A stretch of 64,000 nt of DNA from Flavobacterium sp. Root186. GTDB lineage: Bacteria; Bacteroidota; Bacteroidia; Flavobacteriales; Flavobacteriaceae. Below are positions 44,390 to 52,800 of the stretch, one piece after another. How positions within the stretch are numbered: position 1 is the first letter of the stretch; each line of letters opens with the position of its first letter. The DNA is taken from contig NZ_LMHW01000001.1 of the NCBI RefSeq assembly GCF_001428525.1, forward strand, positions 434,705-498,704, written 5' to 3'. The notes below the pieces were generated by a model, which was not told the DNA's origin, made no database searches, and saw only the letters and a list, made by a program, of their open reading frames with translations. The position numbers and the translations under genes were made by a program.

Positions 44390-44770
44390 ATGAAAAAAGC
44401 AAAAATTATTTTTTGGATTACAACTATTATTATTTTTCTATTCGAAGGTGTTATGCCAGCTTTAACTTCTCAGTCTGAAATGGCAAAAGAAGGAATCAGA
44501 CATTTAGGTTATCCTGAGTATTTTGGAAATGCACTGGTCATTTTCAAAATTCTGGGAGTTTTGGTATTAGTCATTCCATCGGTTCCTAAAAATGTAAAAG
44601 AATGGGCTTACGCCGGATTTGGTTTCGATTTTATATTTGCTTCCATAAGTCATTTTGCAGTTGACGGCATTAACTTTCAAAGCTTCTTTCCGTTAATCTT
44701 TTTAGTGATTTTGGCAATCTCTTATATCTATTATCATAAAATAGAGCGATACAAAAATATCGCTTTGTAA
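44390..44770 (+). CDS. DoxX-like family membrane protein
   Basis: A 126-residue protein with four hydrophobic segments. The signature blocks are MPALTSQSEMAKEGIRHLGYP and NALVIFKILGVLVLVIPSVP, with YAGFGFDFIFASISHFAVDG after them, as in DoxX-like proteins. The family is membrane-bound and tied loosely to redox or small-molecule stress. It starts a run of small co-directional genes ending at 46446. Confidence 0.82.
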   Translation: MKKAKIIFWITTIIIFLFEGVMPALTSQSEMAKEGIRHLGYPEYFGNALVIFKILGVLVLVIPSVPKNVKEWAYAGFGFDFIFASISHFAVDGINFQSFFPLIFLVILAISYIYYHKIERYKNIAL

Positions 44771-44782
44771 AACTTTCCTGCG

Positions 44783-44992
44783 ATGATAGAAGTTTTTAAA
44801 ACCAATGTTCAGGAAGTCGAACAATCTGCAATGATTGTTGGGAAACTTCTTGAACATTTCCCAACGAGCACTATCAATTTTGATCTCGAAGACTGTGACA
44901 AAATTCTGCGGGTTCACGCTGCTTTTATTTCAAATCATAAAATAATCGAACTTCTTAATTCGTATGGTTTTCATTGCGAAGTACTCCTGTAA
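44783..44992 (+). CDS. small conserved hypothetical protein
   Basis: A 69-residue soluble ORF starting MIEVFKTNVQEVEQSAMIVG. The alternation of strands and helices (FPTSTINFDLEDCDKILRVHA) resembles an HMA-like ferredoxin fold without the CxxC metal motif. It lies 12 bp after the DoxX-like gene, so it is probably co-transcribed. Function unknown. Confidence 0.65.
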   Translation: MIEVFKTNVQEVEQSAMIVGKLLEHFPTSTINFDLEDCDKILRVHAAFISNHKIIELLNSYGFHCEVLL

Positions 44993-45068
44993 AACCATAA
45001 TTTACTGATTCACAAAAAATTAAAATAAAAATCGTAATTTTAAATTCCAATTTTTAAAATATAACGAT

Positions 45069-45443
45069 ATGAATATTCCTGCAGAACATCAAACCATAAT
45101 GCCTTATTTAATTTTACAAGGCGCATCAAAATTCATAGATTTTACCAAAAAAGTATTTGGCGCATCAGAGACCAATACAAAGTCGGTTCGGGAAGACGGA
45201 ACCATTATGCACGCCGAAATTACCCTAAACGGAAGCACCATAATGATTACTGATGAAATAACAGACTGGGCGAAACAAACTTCAAACTTATTTGTCTATG
45301 TTCCCAATGCCGATGAAACGTATAAAAAAGCCATAGAAAACGGCGCCGTTTCTTTAATGGGACTGAGCGATCAGGATTATGGCAGAACCTGCGGCGTAAC
45401 AGATCCTTTTGGTAATGTCTGGTGGATTACATCTGTAAATTAG
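45069..45443 (+). CDS. VOC-family (glyoxalase/PhnB-like) protein
   Basis: A 124-residue protein with the PhnB-like VOC pattern: MPYLILQGASKFIDFTKKVFG, then MHAEITLNGSTIMITDE, and the C-terminal RTCGVTDPFGNVWWI. Such proteins bind metal or small ligands and often give resistance or detoxification. It lies 22 bp before a DinB gene. The substrate is unknown. Confidence 0.85.
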   Translation: MNIPAEHQTIMPYLILQGASKFIDFTKKVFGASETNTKSVREDGTIMHAEITLNGSTIMITDEITDWAKQTSNLFVYVPNADETYKKAIENGAVSLMGLSDQDYGRTCGVTDPFGNVWWITSVN

Positions 45444-45464
45444 TCAACTAAAAAAATCAATAAT

Positions 45465-45974
45465 ATGAAAACAAATGTTCAAAAAGATATTGTTGAAACA
45501 TTCAAAAAATTAAATGAAACCCTTTCTAAGTTTTCTGAAAATGAATTAAATCAAATTCCGTATCAGGGAAGCTGGACTCCCGGACAAGTCGTACAGCATA
45601 TTATTTTAGCTTGTTCCGGATTTCCTGAATTATTTGCCGGAAATACCGAAAAAACAACCAGAAAACCTGACGAAAAAATTAAAGACATTGAAGGACTGTT
45701 TTTAAACTTCAATATAAAAATGGATGCACCGGTATTTCTTAAACCAGAGAAAAAAGAATACAATAAAAATGCCTTAAACATAGAATTACTCAGGCTGGAA
45801 TCTGAGTTATTAGATTGTGCCGAAAAATACGATTTAACCCTAACCTGCTTAGATTTTCAGGTTCCCGGTTTTGACAAATTTACTATGTACGAATGGATTG
45901 ATTTTGCATTAGTTCATACACAAAGACATACGCATCAATTAAATAGCATTTTTCAGTACATCACTAAACTTTAA
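45465..45974 (+). CDS. DinB-family protein
   Basis: A 169-residue four-helix protein. His residues of the DinB metal site appear in TPGQVVQHIILACSGF and VHTQRHTHQLNSIF near the C-terminus. DinB-like proteins often act as metal-dependent thiol transferases or stress proteins. The next gene starts 5 bp after its stop. Confidence 0.82.
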   Translation: MKTNVQKDIVETFKKLNETLSKFSENELNQIPYQGSWTPGQVVQHIILACSGFPELFAGNTEKTTRKPDEKIKDIEGLFLNFNIKMDAPVFLKPEKKEYNKNALNIELLRLESELLDCAEKYDLTLTCLDFQVPGFDKFTMYEWIDFALVHTQRHTHQLNSIFQYITKL

Positions 45975-45978
45975 ATTA

Positions 45979-46446
45979 ATGAGATCAAAATCTAGAACAA
46001 TATTATATTCGGGTTTATTATCAGGTACATTAGATATTCTGGCAGCAATTTTAATCTATGCAGTTGTATTACATAAAACAACCGCTGTAAAAATTCTACA
46101 GTCTATTGCAAGTGGAATCTTTAAACAAGATGCTTATGCCGGCGGATCTCAAATGGCCTTTTATGGTTTACTGCTGCATTATTCTATCGCATTGATTTTT
46201 GCTTATTTTTATTTTAAAGCATATCCTTACTTCCCGTTTTTACAAAAGAGCTTTTTACTTTCGGGATTTCTATACGGTCTTTTCGTTTGGATTGTAATGA
46301 ATCTTATTGTGCTGCCAATTGTATTTCCAAAACTTCCACCTAAACAATTTGATTTTCCTTTACTGCTTTCAATTTTGATTTTGATTTTCTGCATTGGTTT
46401 ACCAATTGCTTTTGTAACTAAAAAGTTTTACAATAAACATTCATAA
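45979..46446 (+). CDS. YagU-like (DUF1440) membrane protein
   Basis: A 155-residue protein with four membrane segments, starting SRTILYSGLLSGTLDILAAIL and containing FKQDAYAGGSQMAFYGLLLHYS, which fits YagU/DUF1440-type proteins. It is the last gene of the DoxX-VOC-DinB run. Family assignment is by memory and moderate. Confidence 0.6.
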   Translation: MRSKSRTILYSGLLSGTLDILAAILIYAVVLHKTTAVKILQSIASGIFKQDAYAGGSQMAFYGLLLHYSIALIFAYFYFKAYPYFPFLQKSFLLSGFLYGLFVWIVMNLIVLPIVFPKLPPKQFDFPLLLSILILIFCIGLPIAFVTKKFYNKHS

Positions 46447-46473
46447 TGTGAGATGTAAACTGAATCTTAGAAT

Positions 46474-46530
46474 TTGGAATTTTGGATTTTGGATTTTGGA
46501 TTTTGGATTTTGGATTTTGGATTTGGAATT
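46474..46530 (+). repeat. heptanucleotide tandem repeat
   Basis: About eight copies of GGATTTT in a row, followed by three AAACCTG-type units to about 46557. It is a simple-sequence tract that may vary in length, but no gene start lies close enough for obvious phase variation. Confidence 0.8.
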
Positions 46531-46557
46531 TCAAACCTGAAACCTGAAACTTGAAAC

Positions 46558-46600
46558 AAAAAAAGCGAAATCAACACAACAGCTGATTTCGCTTTTTTTT
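46558..46600 (+). terminator. bidirectional terminator hairpin
   Basis: AAAAAGCGAAATCA pairs with TGATTTCGCTTTTT around a 10-nt loop with A- and T-runs on either side, so it serves both the YagU-like gene and the convergent DUF1328 gene. Confidence 0.85.
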
Positions 46601-46616
46601 AAATAAACTTAAAAAT

Positions 46617-46778
46617 TTAAACTCTTGTTCTTCCGCTTATTAATGAGATAATAAATAAAACTAAGAATATAAAGAATAAAATTTTTGCGATACTAGCGGC
46701 TCCGGCAGCAATTCCACCAAAACCAAAAATTCCGGCTACTATAGCTAGAATTATAAATGTGACTGTCCAACGTAACAT
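46617..46778 (-). CDS. DUF1328 small membrane protein
   Basis: 53 residues from ATG 46778, starting [20 protein letters not shown] and ending [15 protein letters not shown], with [15 protein letters not shown] between. This is the two-helix DUF1328 (YtjA-like) family in full length. A longer in-frame start at 46838 is not needed. The family is often stress-induced; function unknown. Confidence 0.88.
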   Translation of the reverse strand: MLRWTVTFIILAIVAGIFGFGGIAAGAASIAKILFFIFLVLFIISLISGRTRV

Positions 46779-46838
46779 AATATTAAAATTTAAGTTAATA
46801 ATGTGACTTTTTACAAGTCTGATTTGTTTGTCTCTCAA

Positions 46839-47219
46839 AGTTCTATTTTACTTACAAAAACCATTAACTCAAATGGTATATTTTTTATCGCAATCCATTA
46901 TAAATCATAATTTTATCAGTACTTTTAGAATTTCAGCCTCAATCTTATACAATTCCCATCCAAAAGCTTTAGAGTTAATTTTTTGATCGATTGAGTTAAT
47001 TACCGCTGCGTTCCCAAGGTAATTTTATTTAAAATTAAAAACTGGTCATACTAGCTGATATTATTAAAGACACTGTATGCAGATTATGTGGTTTTCTCCA
47101 TATATGCAACCATTTTTTTAATACCAATATATATTATTTATTACGGTGCCGCCGATGACAAGATTGCGGTGGCCTCACTGAACCTTGACGACTTATTAAC
47201 AGAACTAAAACAGCATCCC
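46839..47219. other. non-coding gap before the glycosyltransferase gene
   Basis: 381 bp without a supported gene. The last ~80 bp (from about 47140) are less AT-rich than the rest and stay open in the frame of the downstream glycosyltransferase (ADDKIAVASLNLDDLLTE), with only a GTG at 47088 as possible start. It may be a remnant of an N-terminal extension. No clear TAnnTTTG promoter was found. Confidence 0.4.
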
Positions 47220-49490
47220 ATGAAGAAGATATCAAATAAATCGAAAATTGTTTTTCTTTCTACATTTCCACCAACTCAATGTGGAATAGCAACTTATACT
47301 CAGGATACAATTAAAGGAATTACCGATGTTTTTGGTAAATCAATAACTTGTGAAATTTGTGAATTGGTCGATAAACCGCAGACAAATCCAACACAGGCCT
47401 TTACATTAAATACAAAAGAAAGAGCAGAATACACAAAAGTTGCCGAGGAAATCAACAAAGATAAAAATGTAAAATTAGTTCATATTCAACATGAATTTGG
47501 TTTATTTGGCGGTAACTACGGAGACCATTTACTGGATTTTTTAAATGCAGTAAAAAAACCCTTAACCTATACTTTTCACAGCGTTATTCCAAACCCGAAT
47601 AATGAATTAAAAACTTTTGTAAAATTACTTTTAAGCTATAGCAATTCTGTTTTTGTGATGACAAACCAGTCAAAAGAAATTTTGATAAAAGACTACGATA
47701 TTAATGAAGATATAATTACAACTGTACCACACGGAACTCATATTGTAATTTATGAAGAACCGGCACAAGCAAAAGCAAAATTCGATATTCAAAACAAAAT
47801 TGTACTTTCAACTTTTGGACTTTTAGGCGAAGGAAAAAATATCGAAACCGGTTTACAGGCTTTGGCTAAAATTGTCGAAAAAGAACCAAACGTATTGTAT
47901 TTAATTATTGGCAAAACACATCCAAATTTAATTAAAGACGGAGTTGATACTTATAGAGATAAACTGGAAGCACTTGTTGACGAACTAAATTTACACAACA
48001 ATGTTCGCTTCATCAATCAATATTTAGATACAGAGGAACTTTTAGAATATTTAAAAGCTACAGATATTTATTTGTTTACTTCAAAAGATCCAAACCAGGC
48101 TGTAAGCGGCACTTTTGCTTATGCTATGAGCTGCGCCTGTCCTATGGTTGCGTCAAAAATTGCGCATACAAAAGAAGTTTTAACTTCAGACTGCGGCGTT
48201 CTGGTTGATATTGGAAATGTGGATCAGTTTGCAGAAGAAACATTAAAATTAATTTCTGATGAAAATTTAAGACGTGAAATGGGAATCAACGCCTTTACTA
48301 AAATGAGAGCTTCATCTTGGGAAAATGCCGCATTAACACACATGGATACTTATAAAAAATTAATCGAAAATCCATCAGATATTAAATACAGTTATCCGGA
48401 TATTCAATTAAGACATATTAAAAGATTAACTACAGATTTGGGAATTATTCAGTTTAGTAAAATTTCGGTTCCGGATTTGGAGTCAGGTTATACTTTAGAT
48501 GATAATGCCCGTGCTTTGATTGCATTTTGTATGCACTATAAATTAACCAGAGACAAAGACGATCTTCCTTATATTTTAATTTATTTGGATTTTATCGAAA
48601 GATGCCAAAAACCAAAAGGAAATTTCATCAATTATGTCGATCAGGAAAACCGTGAACATATTGAACAAAATGCCGAAGTTAATTTAGAAGATTCAAATGC
48701 AAGAGCGATTTGGGCTTTAGGAACTGTAGTTTCAAATTCGGACATTCTTCCGGAAAACATTTCTAAAAAAGCGGCAAAATGTTTCCTTAATTCATTAAAA
48801 TGGGCAGAAAATATTCAGTCGCCGCGTTCTATTGGTTTTGCAACAAAAGGATTATATTTATATCATAATGCAATTCCAAATTTATATGTTGCGGCCATCA
48901 TTAATAAACTAAATGCCAAACTGCTGGCAAACTACGAAGATACAGCATCTGAAGACTGGCAGTGGTTTGAAAATTATTTAACGTACGGAAACGGAATTCT
49001 GCCAGAATCTATGTTATACGCCTATTTAATTACGAACAAACCCGTTTACAAAAAAGTAGCGTTAGATTCCTTAGATTTCTTGCTGTCGAAAACATTTGCA
49101 GACGGAAACTTTAAAGCCATTTCAAATCAAAGCTGGTATCATAAAGGTTCAGAACCACAGCAATATGGTGAACAGCCTATTGATGTTACCTATACAATTC
49201 AGACTTTAAATGCTTTTTACAACGCATTTGAAACTCCTGAATATAGAAAGAAAATGAAAATTGCATTTAACTGGTTTTTAGGAAAAAATCATTTAAATCA
49301 AATTATGTATAATCCGGTAAGCGGAGGCGGTTACGACGGTCTTGAAAGAAACAATGTAAACTTAAATCAGGGAGCAGAATCAACTGTGTGTTATTTAACC
49401 GCAAGATTGATAATGGAAAATTATGCTTTAGCCGAGTCTAAAGTTATTCCCTTAATTAAATCCAGAACCGGTGTAGCGATCAACTTATAG
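47220..49490 (+). CDS. GT4 glycosyltransferase fused to a helical glycosidase-like domain
   Basis: 756 residues from ATG 47220. The first ~390 residues are a GT-B glycosyltransferase of family 4: FLSTFPPTQCGIATYT, LVHIQHEFGLFGGNYG, FGLLGEGKNIETGLQALA, and the donor-site segment NQAVSGTFAYAMSCACPM. The remaining ~360 residues are helical, with repeated six-hairpin type blocks (LEDSNARAIWALGTV, FENYLTYGNGILPESMLYAY, GGGYDGLERNNVNLNQGAES), resembling an alpha/alpha-toroid glycosidase fold. It is cytoplasmic. The product glycan is unknown; mannose-linked polymers are a guess I do not press. Confidence 0.82.
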   Translation: MKKISNKSKIVFLSTFPPTQCGIATYTQDTIKGITDVFGKSITCEICELVDKPQTNPTQAFTLNTKERAEYTKVAEEINKDKNVKLVHIQHEFGLFGGNYGDHLLDFLNAVKKPLTYTFHSVIPNPNNELKTFVKLLLSYSNSVFVMTNQSKEILIKDYDINEDIITTVPHGTHIVIYEEPAQAKAKFDIQNKIVLSTFGLLGEGKNIETGLQALAKIVEKEPNVLYLIIGKTHPNLIKDGVDTYRDKLEALVDELNLHNNVRFINQYLDTEELLEYLKATDIYLFTSKDPNQAVSGTFAYAMSCACPMVASKIAHTKEVLTSDCGVLVDIGNVDQFAEETLKLISDENLRREMGINAFTKMRASSWENAALTHMDTYKKLIENPSDIKYSYPDIQLRHIKRLTTDLGIIQFSKISVPDLESGYTLDDNARALIAFCMHYKLTRDKDDLPYILIYLDFIERCQKPKGNFINYVDQENREHIEQNAEVNLEDSNARAIWALGTVVSNSDILPENISKKAAKCFLNSLKWAENIQSPRSIGFATKGLYLYHNAIPNLYVAAIINKLNAKLLANYEDTASEDWQWFENYLTYGNGILPESMLYAYLITNKPVYKKVALDSLDFLLSKTFADGNFKAISNQSWYHKGSEPQQYGEQPIDVTYTIQTLNAFYNAFETPEYRKKMKIAFNWFLGKNHLNQIMYNPVSGGGYDGLERNNVNLNQGAESTVCYLTARLIMENYALAESKVIPLIKSRTGVAINL

Positions 49491-49631
49491 AATAAATTTC
49501 AATTTTTTAAAATTCCAAATTCCAATTTTGAGAATTTGAACATTCAATTTTACACATCAATTTTGAATTTGGAATTTAAATATTGTAATTTTATAAAAGC
49601 AATAGACTGACCAAAATTCTATTAAACCCGG

Positions 49632-49662
49632 AAAATCCCTTTCTTAATGAAAGGGATTTTTT
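49632..49662 (+). terminator. terminator after the glycosyltransferase gene
   Basis: AAAATCCCTTTC pairs perfectly with GAAAGGGATTTT around a 5-nt loop, followed by T's to 49662. An AATTCCAAATTCCAATTTTG-type low-complexity repeat lies between the stop and this hairpin. Confidence 0.85.
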
Positions 49663-49688
49663 GTTTTGTTAAAAAATAAACAAATAAA

Positions 49689-49719
49689 TTTGCCTATCTA
49701 CTAATAGGTAGTATATTTG
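49689..49719 (+). promoter_or_regulatory. tetR-fabF promoter with operator in the spacer
   Basis: TTTG (49689-49692), 19 bp, TATATTTG (49712-49719) is an exact match to the Bacteroidota promoter. The 19-bp spacer is almost filled by CTATCTA-CTAA-TAGGTAG (49694-49711), an imperfect palindrome with one mismatch, so a repressor bound there would block polymerase. The TTTG is itself part of a second TAAATTTG (49685-49692). Confidence 0.8.
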
Positions 49720-49737
49720 CATGAAAAATCTATAACC

Positions 49738-50295
49738 ATGACAACAAGAGAAGTAATTGTAGATAAAGCAGATCAGTATATTAGAAATAAAGGTTATAAT
49801 GGCTTTAGTTTTAAAGATATTTCAAATGATATTGGTATAAAAACCGCTTCTATTCATTATCACTTCCCTACTAAATCAGATCTTGGTGTGGCAACTATTA
49901 AAGAACATATTACCCGATGTGAAGCTTTAAAGAAAAAAGTTGCCAATGAATCGCCATTAACAAAATTGGAAGCTTTCCTGGAAGTTCAGGCTCAGATAAA
50001 AAAAGAAAATAAAGTCTGTATTGTAGGTTCATTAGCTACCGATTTAAACACTTTAGATGATGCTATAAAAGCAGAACTTCAAGTATTTGCTCAAATCGTA
50101 ATCAGCTGGCTTACTGAAATTTTAATTGAAGGAAAAAAACTTAACATATTTAATTTTGAAATGTTACCAAGAACAAAAGCCATAATGATCATAACGAATA
50201 TGGTTGCGATTGTTCAGCTTTCAAGGCTTACAAACGATGAGGATTTTGAATTGGTAAGAGAAACAATAGTAACAGAATTAAGACCTAAAAAATAA
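49738..50295 (+). CDS. TetR-family transcriptional regulator
   Basis: 185 residues from ATG 49738; an upstream TTG lies inside the promoter and is rejected. The HTH reads YNGFSFKDISNDIGIKTASI then HYHFPTKSDLGVATI, typical of TetR. The ligand domain contains one Cys in NKVCIVGSLATDLNTLDD. It overlaps the fabF start by one base and is preceded by a spacer-located palindrome, so it probably represses its own operon with fabF and may respond to a fatty acid or related molecule (inference). Confidence 0.9.
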   Translation: MTTREVIVDKADQYIRNKGYNGFSFKDISNDIGIKTASIHYHFPTKSDLGVATIKEHITRCEALKKKVANESPLTKLEAFLEVQAQIKKENKVCIVGSLATDLNTLDDAIKAELQVFAQIVISWLTEILIEGKKLNIFNFEMLPRTKAIMIITNMVAIVQLSRLTNDEDFELVRETIVTELRPKK

Positions 50296-51539
50296 TGAAA
50301 AGAGTTGTAGTAACAGGATTAGGAGCAGTAACTCCCATTGGAAATAACGTTCAGGAATATTGGAATTCATTAATTAACGGAGTCAGCGGTGCGGCTCCAA
50401 TAACAAGATTTGACACCACACAATTCAAAACTAAATTTGCATGCGAAGTTAAAAATTTTGATGCTTCGCCTATTTTTGAGAAAAACGAAATTAGAAAATA
50501 CGACCTTTTCACGCAATACGCATTGTATGCCGCAGACGAAGCGGTAAAAAATGCTAATATTGATTTTGATTCCTTAAACAAAAACCGAATTGGAGTAATA
50601 TGGGGCTGCGGCGACGGCGGTATTTCAACTTTTGAAGAACAAATTGGAGAATATAAATTAGGAAATGGCACGCCAAGATTTAGTCCGTTTTTCATTCCGA
50701 AAAGAATTGTGAATATAGCATCAGGAGTTATTTCTATCAAATACGGCCTTCGTGGAATTAACTATACCACTGCTGCAGCCTGTTCTGCCAGCAATACTGC
50801 AATCATAGATGCTTTCAATTACATTCGCTGGGGCAAGGCTGATATGATGATCACGGGTGGTTCTGAAGCCTCTGTTACAGAATCTTCCATTGGCGGTTTT
50901 AACGCTTCAAAAGCATTGTCTACCTTAAATGACGATTACAGTAAAGCCTCACGCCCTTTTGATGCGACAAGAGATGGATTTGTTTTAGGCGAAGGAGCCG
51001 GCGTCGTTATATTAGAAAGTTACGAACATGCTATAAAAAGAAACGCTGTAATTTTGGCCGAAATTGTGGGCGGCGGACTAGCTGCAGATGCGTACCATTT
51101 AACGGGAACACATCCTGAAGGTGAAGGGGCTGTTTTAGGAATGGAACTTGCTCTTGAAGAAGCCGGAATTTCTCCCGACCAAATTGATTACATAAATGCC
51201 CATGCAACTTCTACTCCAACCGGAGATTTAAGTGAGCTTAAAGCTGTAGAAAAAGTATTTGGAATAAATCCGAATGCGAATATCAGCGCCACAAAATCAA
51301 TGACAGGACATTTACTTGGCGGTGCCGGAGCAATTGAAGCTATTGCCTGTATAAAAGCGGTTCAGGAAAATATTGTTCCACCAACGATAAACACTCAAAA
51401 GGTCGAACCAGAAGTCGCGGATAAATTTAATTTGACACTTGGAAAAGCACAATCCAGAATAGTTAATTATGCTATGAGTAATACTTTTGGTTTTGGCGGT
51501 CATGTAGCCAGTTCTATCTTTAAAAAATTTACAGAATAA
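50295..51539 (+). CDS. fabF: 3-oxoacyl-ACP synthase II
   Basis: A 414-residue condensing enzyme with the complete Cys-His-His triad: Cys163 in TAAACSASNTAI, and the two His in YINAHATSTPTGD and KSMTGHLLGGAG. The C-terminal NTFGFGGHVASSIF loop is the usual gate motif. It elongates fatty acids in the cytoplasm. It is co-transcribed with a TetR regulator instead of with acpP or fabD genes, so it is likely an additional, regulated FabF copy. The housekeeping copy would be elsewhere. Confidence 0.93.
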   Translation: MKRVVVTGLGAVTPIGNNVQEYWNSLINGVSGAAPITRFDTTQFKTKFACEVKNFDASPIFEKNEIRKYDLFTQYALYAADEAVKNANIDFDSLNKNRIGVIWGCGDGGISTFEEQIGEYKLGNGTPRFSPFFIPKRIVNIASGVISIKYGLRGINYTTAAACSASNTAIIDAFNYIRWGKADMMITGGSEASVTESSIGGFNASKALSTLNDDYSKASRPFDATRDGFVLGEGAGVVILESYEHAIKRNAVILAEIVGGGLAADAYHLTGTHPEGEGAVLGMELALEEAGISPDQIDYINAHATSTPTGDLSELKAVEKVFGINPNANISATKSMTGHLLGGAGAIEAIACIKAVQENIVPPTINTQKVEPEVADKFNLTLGKAQSRIVNYAMSNTFGFGGHVASSIFKKFTE

Positions 51540-51562
51540 ACAATTACAATGTACTTCACTTT

Positions 51563-51600
51563 AAAAGGGGCAGTTTCAAAAGTTGGAGCTGCCCCTTTTT
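51563..51600 (+). terminator. terminator after fabF
   Basis: AAAAGGGGCAG pairs with CTGCCCCTTTT, followed by T's, 24 bp after the fabF stop. Confidence 0.88.
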
Positions 51601-51617
51601 ATTCTATATATTTCCTT

Positions 51618-51741
51618 GTTCCGTAGGAACATTTCATCGGTAGAAAATTATAGTGTTATCATCGTTTTACGTTCCGTAGGAACGTTTGATTTTGACATCA
51701 TTTTTTAATAATCCCACACATCACACGTTCCTACGGAACGT
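51618..51741. repeat. three copies of a GTTCCGTAGGAAC palindrome
   Basis: GTTCCGTAGGAAC occurs at 51618-51630 and 51671-51683, and in inverted form at about 51727-51739, the latter two extended to ACGTTCC...GGAACGT over 17 bp. The copies can form single hairpins or pair with each other. No ORF is present between 51540 and 52035. Confidence 0.75.
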
Positions 51742-51808
51742 AAATATGACTGGTGTTTATTTTTTTCTACCAATAAAACATTCTTATGGAATGATAACTT
51801 GATATACA

Positions 51809-51842
51809 AAAAGAGCTGTCTTAAAATCGAGACAGCTCTTTT
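51809..51842 (+). terminator. second, orphan terminator-like hairpin
   Basis: AAAAGAGCTGTCT pairs with AGACAGCTCTTTT around an 8-nt loop, followed by TATTTTTTA. It lies about 210 bp after the fabF terminator with no ORF between, so it either terminates a small RNA or is a leftover. Confidence 0.7.
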
Positions 51843-52035
51843 ATTTTTTAAAGAAATTGTGTAACGCAGCATTCGTAAAAATATTGTGATTTTATGAAAA
51901 TTATATAAGGCTCAAAAAAAGTTGTGTAAAGTATTTTAACAAGTATAGAAGTAACTTTCATATATAATTTAAAAAGTGACATAAACTGTTAAATAATTGA
52001 TTTTCAAATTACACCTAACCTAAAAACAAAACATT

Positions 52036-52800
52036 TTGATTCTCAGCCTAAAAAATACATTCGCACAAATTGGAGATGCAACATTGTTTGCCAAGAGGTT
52101 TTTTAAGGAGGTTTTTATTCCTCCTTATGAGGCAAAAGAGTTTTTGAAACAATGTTACATCATCGGTTACAAGTCATTGCCCTTGGTGGCAATTACCGGT
52201 TTTATTATGGGATTAGTACTCACGCTTCAATCCAGGCCTACTTTGGTGAAATTTGGTGCCGAAAGCTGGCTTCCCGGAATGGTTGCACTCTCTTTAATAA
52301 GAGAAATAGCGCCCGTTATTACAGCCTTAATCTGTGCCGGAAAAATTTCGTCAGGAATTGGTGCTGAACTAGGTTCTATGAAAGTAACAGAACAAATCGA
52401 TGCCATGGAAGTTTCTGCCATTAATCCTTATAACTATTTGGTTGTAACCAGAATTTTAGCGTGTACGTTAATGGTTCCGATATTAGTAATTTTTGCTGAT
52501 GCGATTGGAATTATTGGCGGTTACGCCGGAATAAATATTCATGGCGATGTCAATTTCTATCGCTATTTAACACAGATTATTCAGTCTTTAGAATTCTCAG
52601 ATCTGATTCCGGCAACAGTAAAAACATTTTTCTTTGGTTATTTCATAGGGATGATTGGCTGTTATAAAGGATTTAATGCCGCAAACGGAACAGAAAGTGT
52701 AGGACGCGCTGCAAACTCAGCTGTAGTTACAGCTTCTTTAAGCATATTTATTATTGATATGGTTGCCGTACAATTAACCGATTTAATTTATTTAAAATGA
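52036..52800 (+). CDS. mlaE: MlaE-type lipid ABC transporter permease
   Basis: A 254-residue MlaE/YrbE permease with about five membrane segments. The signature ALSLIREIAPVITALICAGKISSGIGAELG and MKVTEQIDAMEVSAINPYNYLVVTR are diagnostic. I use the TTG start at 52036 because no ATG lies near, and the N-terminal NTFAQIGDATLFAKRFFKEV matches family length. It overlaps mlaF by 4 bp. It forms the inner-membrane core of a phospholipid transporter that maintains outer-membrane asymmetry. Confidence 0.92.
   Translation: MILSLKNTFAQIGDATLFAKRFFKEVFIPPYEAKEFLKQCYIIGYKSLPLVAITGFIMGLVLTLQSRPTLVKFGAESWLPGMVALSLIREIAPVITALICAGKISSGIGAELGSMKVTEQIDAMEVSAINPYNYLVVTRILACTLMVPILVIFADAIGIIGGYAGINIHGDVNFYRYLTQIIQSLEFSDLIPATVKTFFFGYFIGMIGCYKGFNAANGTESVGRAANSAVVTASLSIFIIDMVAVQLTDLIYLK

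Noticed and set aside
46474..46557. Possible CRISPR-like array
   Set aside because: The repeat unit is only 7 bp with no spacers; it is a simple tandem repeat, and there are no cas genes.
47088..47219. N-terminal extension of the glycosyltransferase from a GTG start
   Set aside because: The extra 44 residues begin with an isolated hydrophobic piece and the conserved GT start FLSTFPPTQCGIATYT lies right after the ATG at 47220; kept only as a note.
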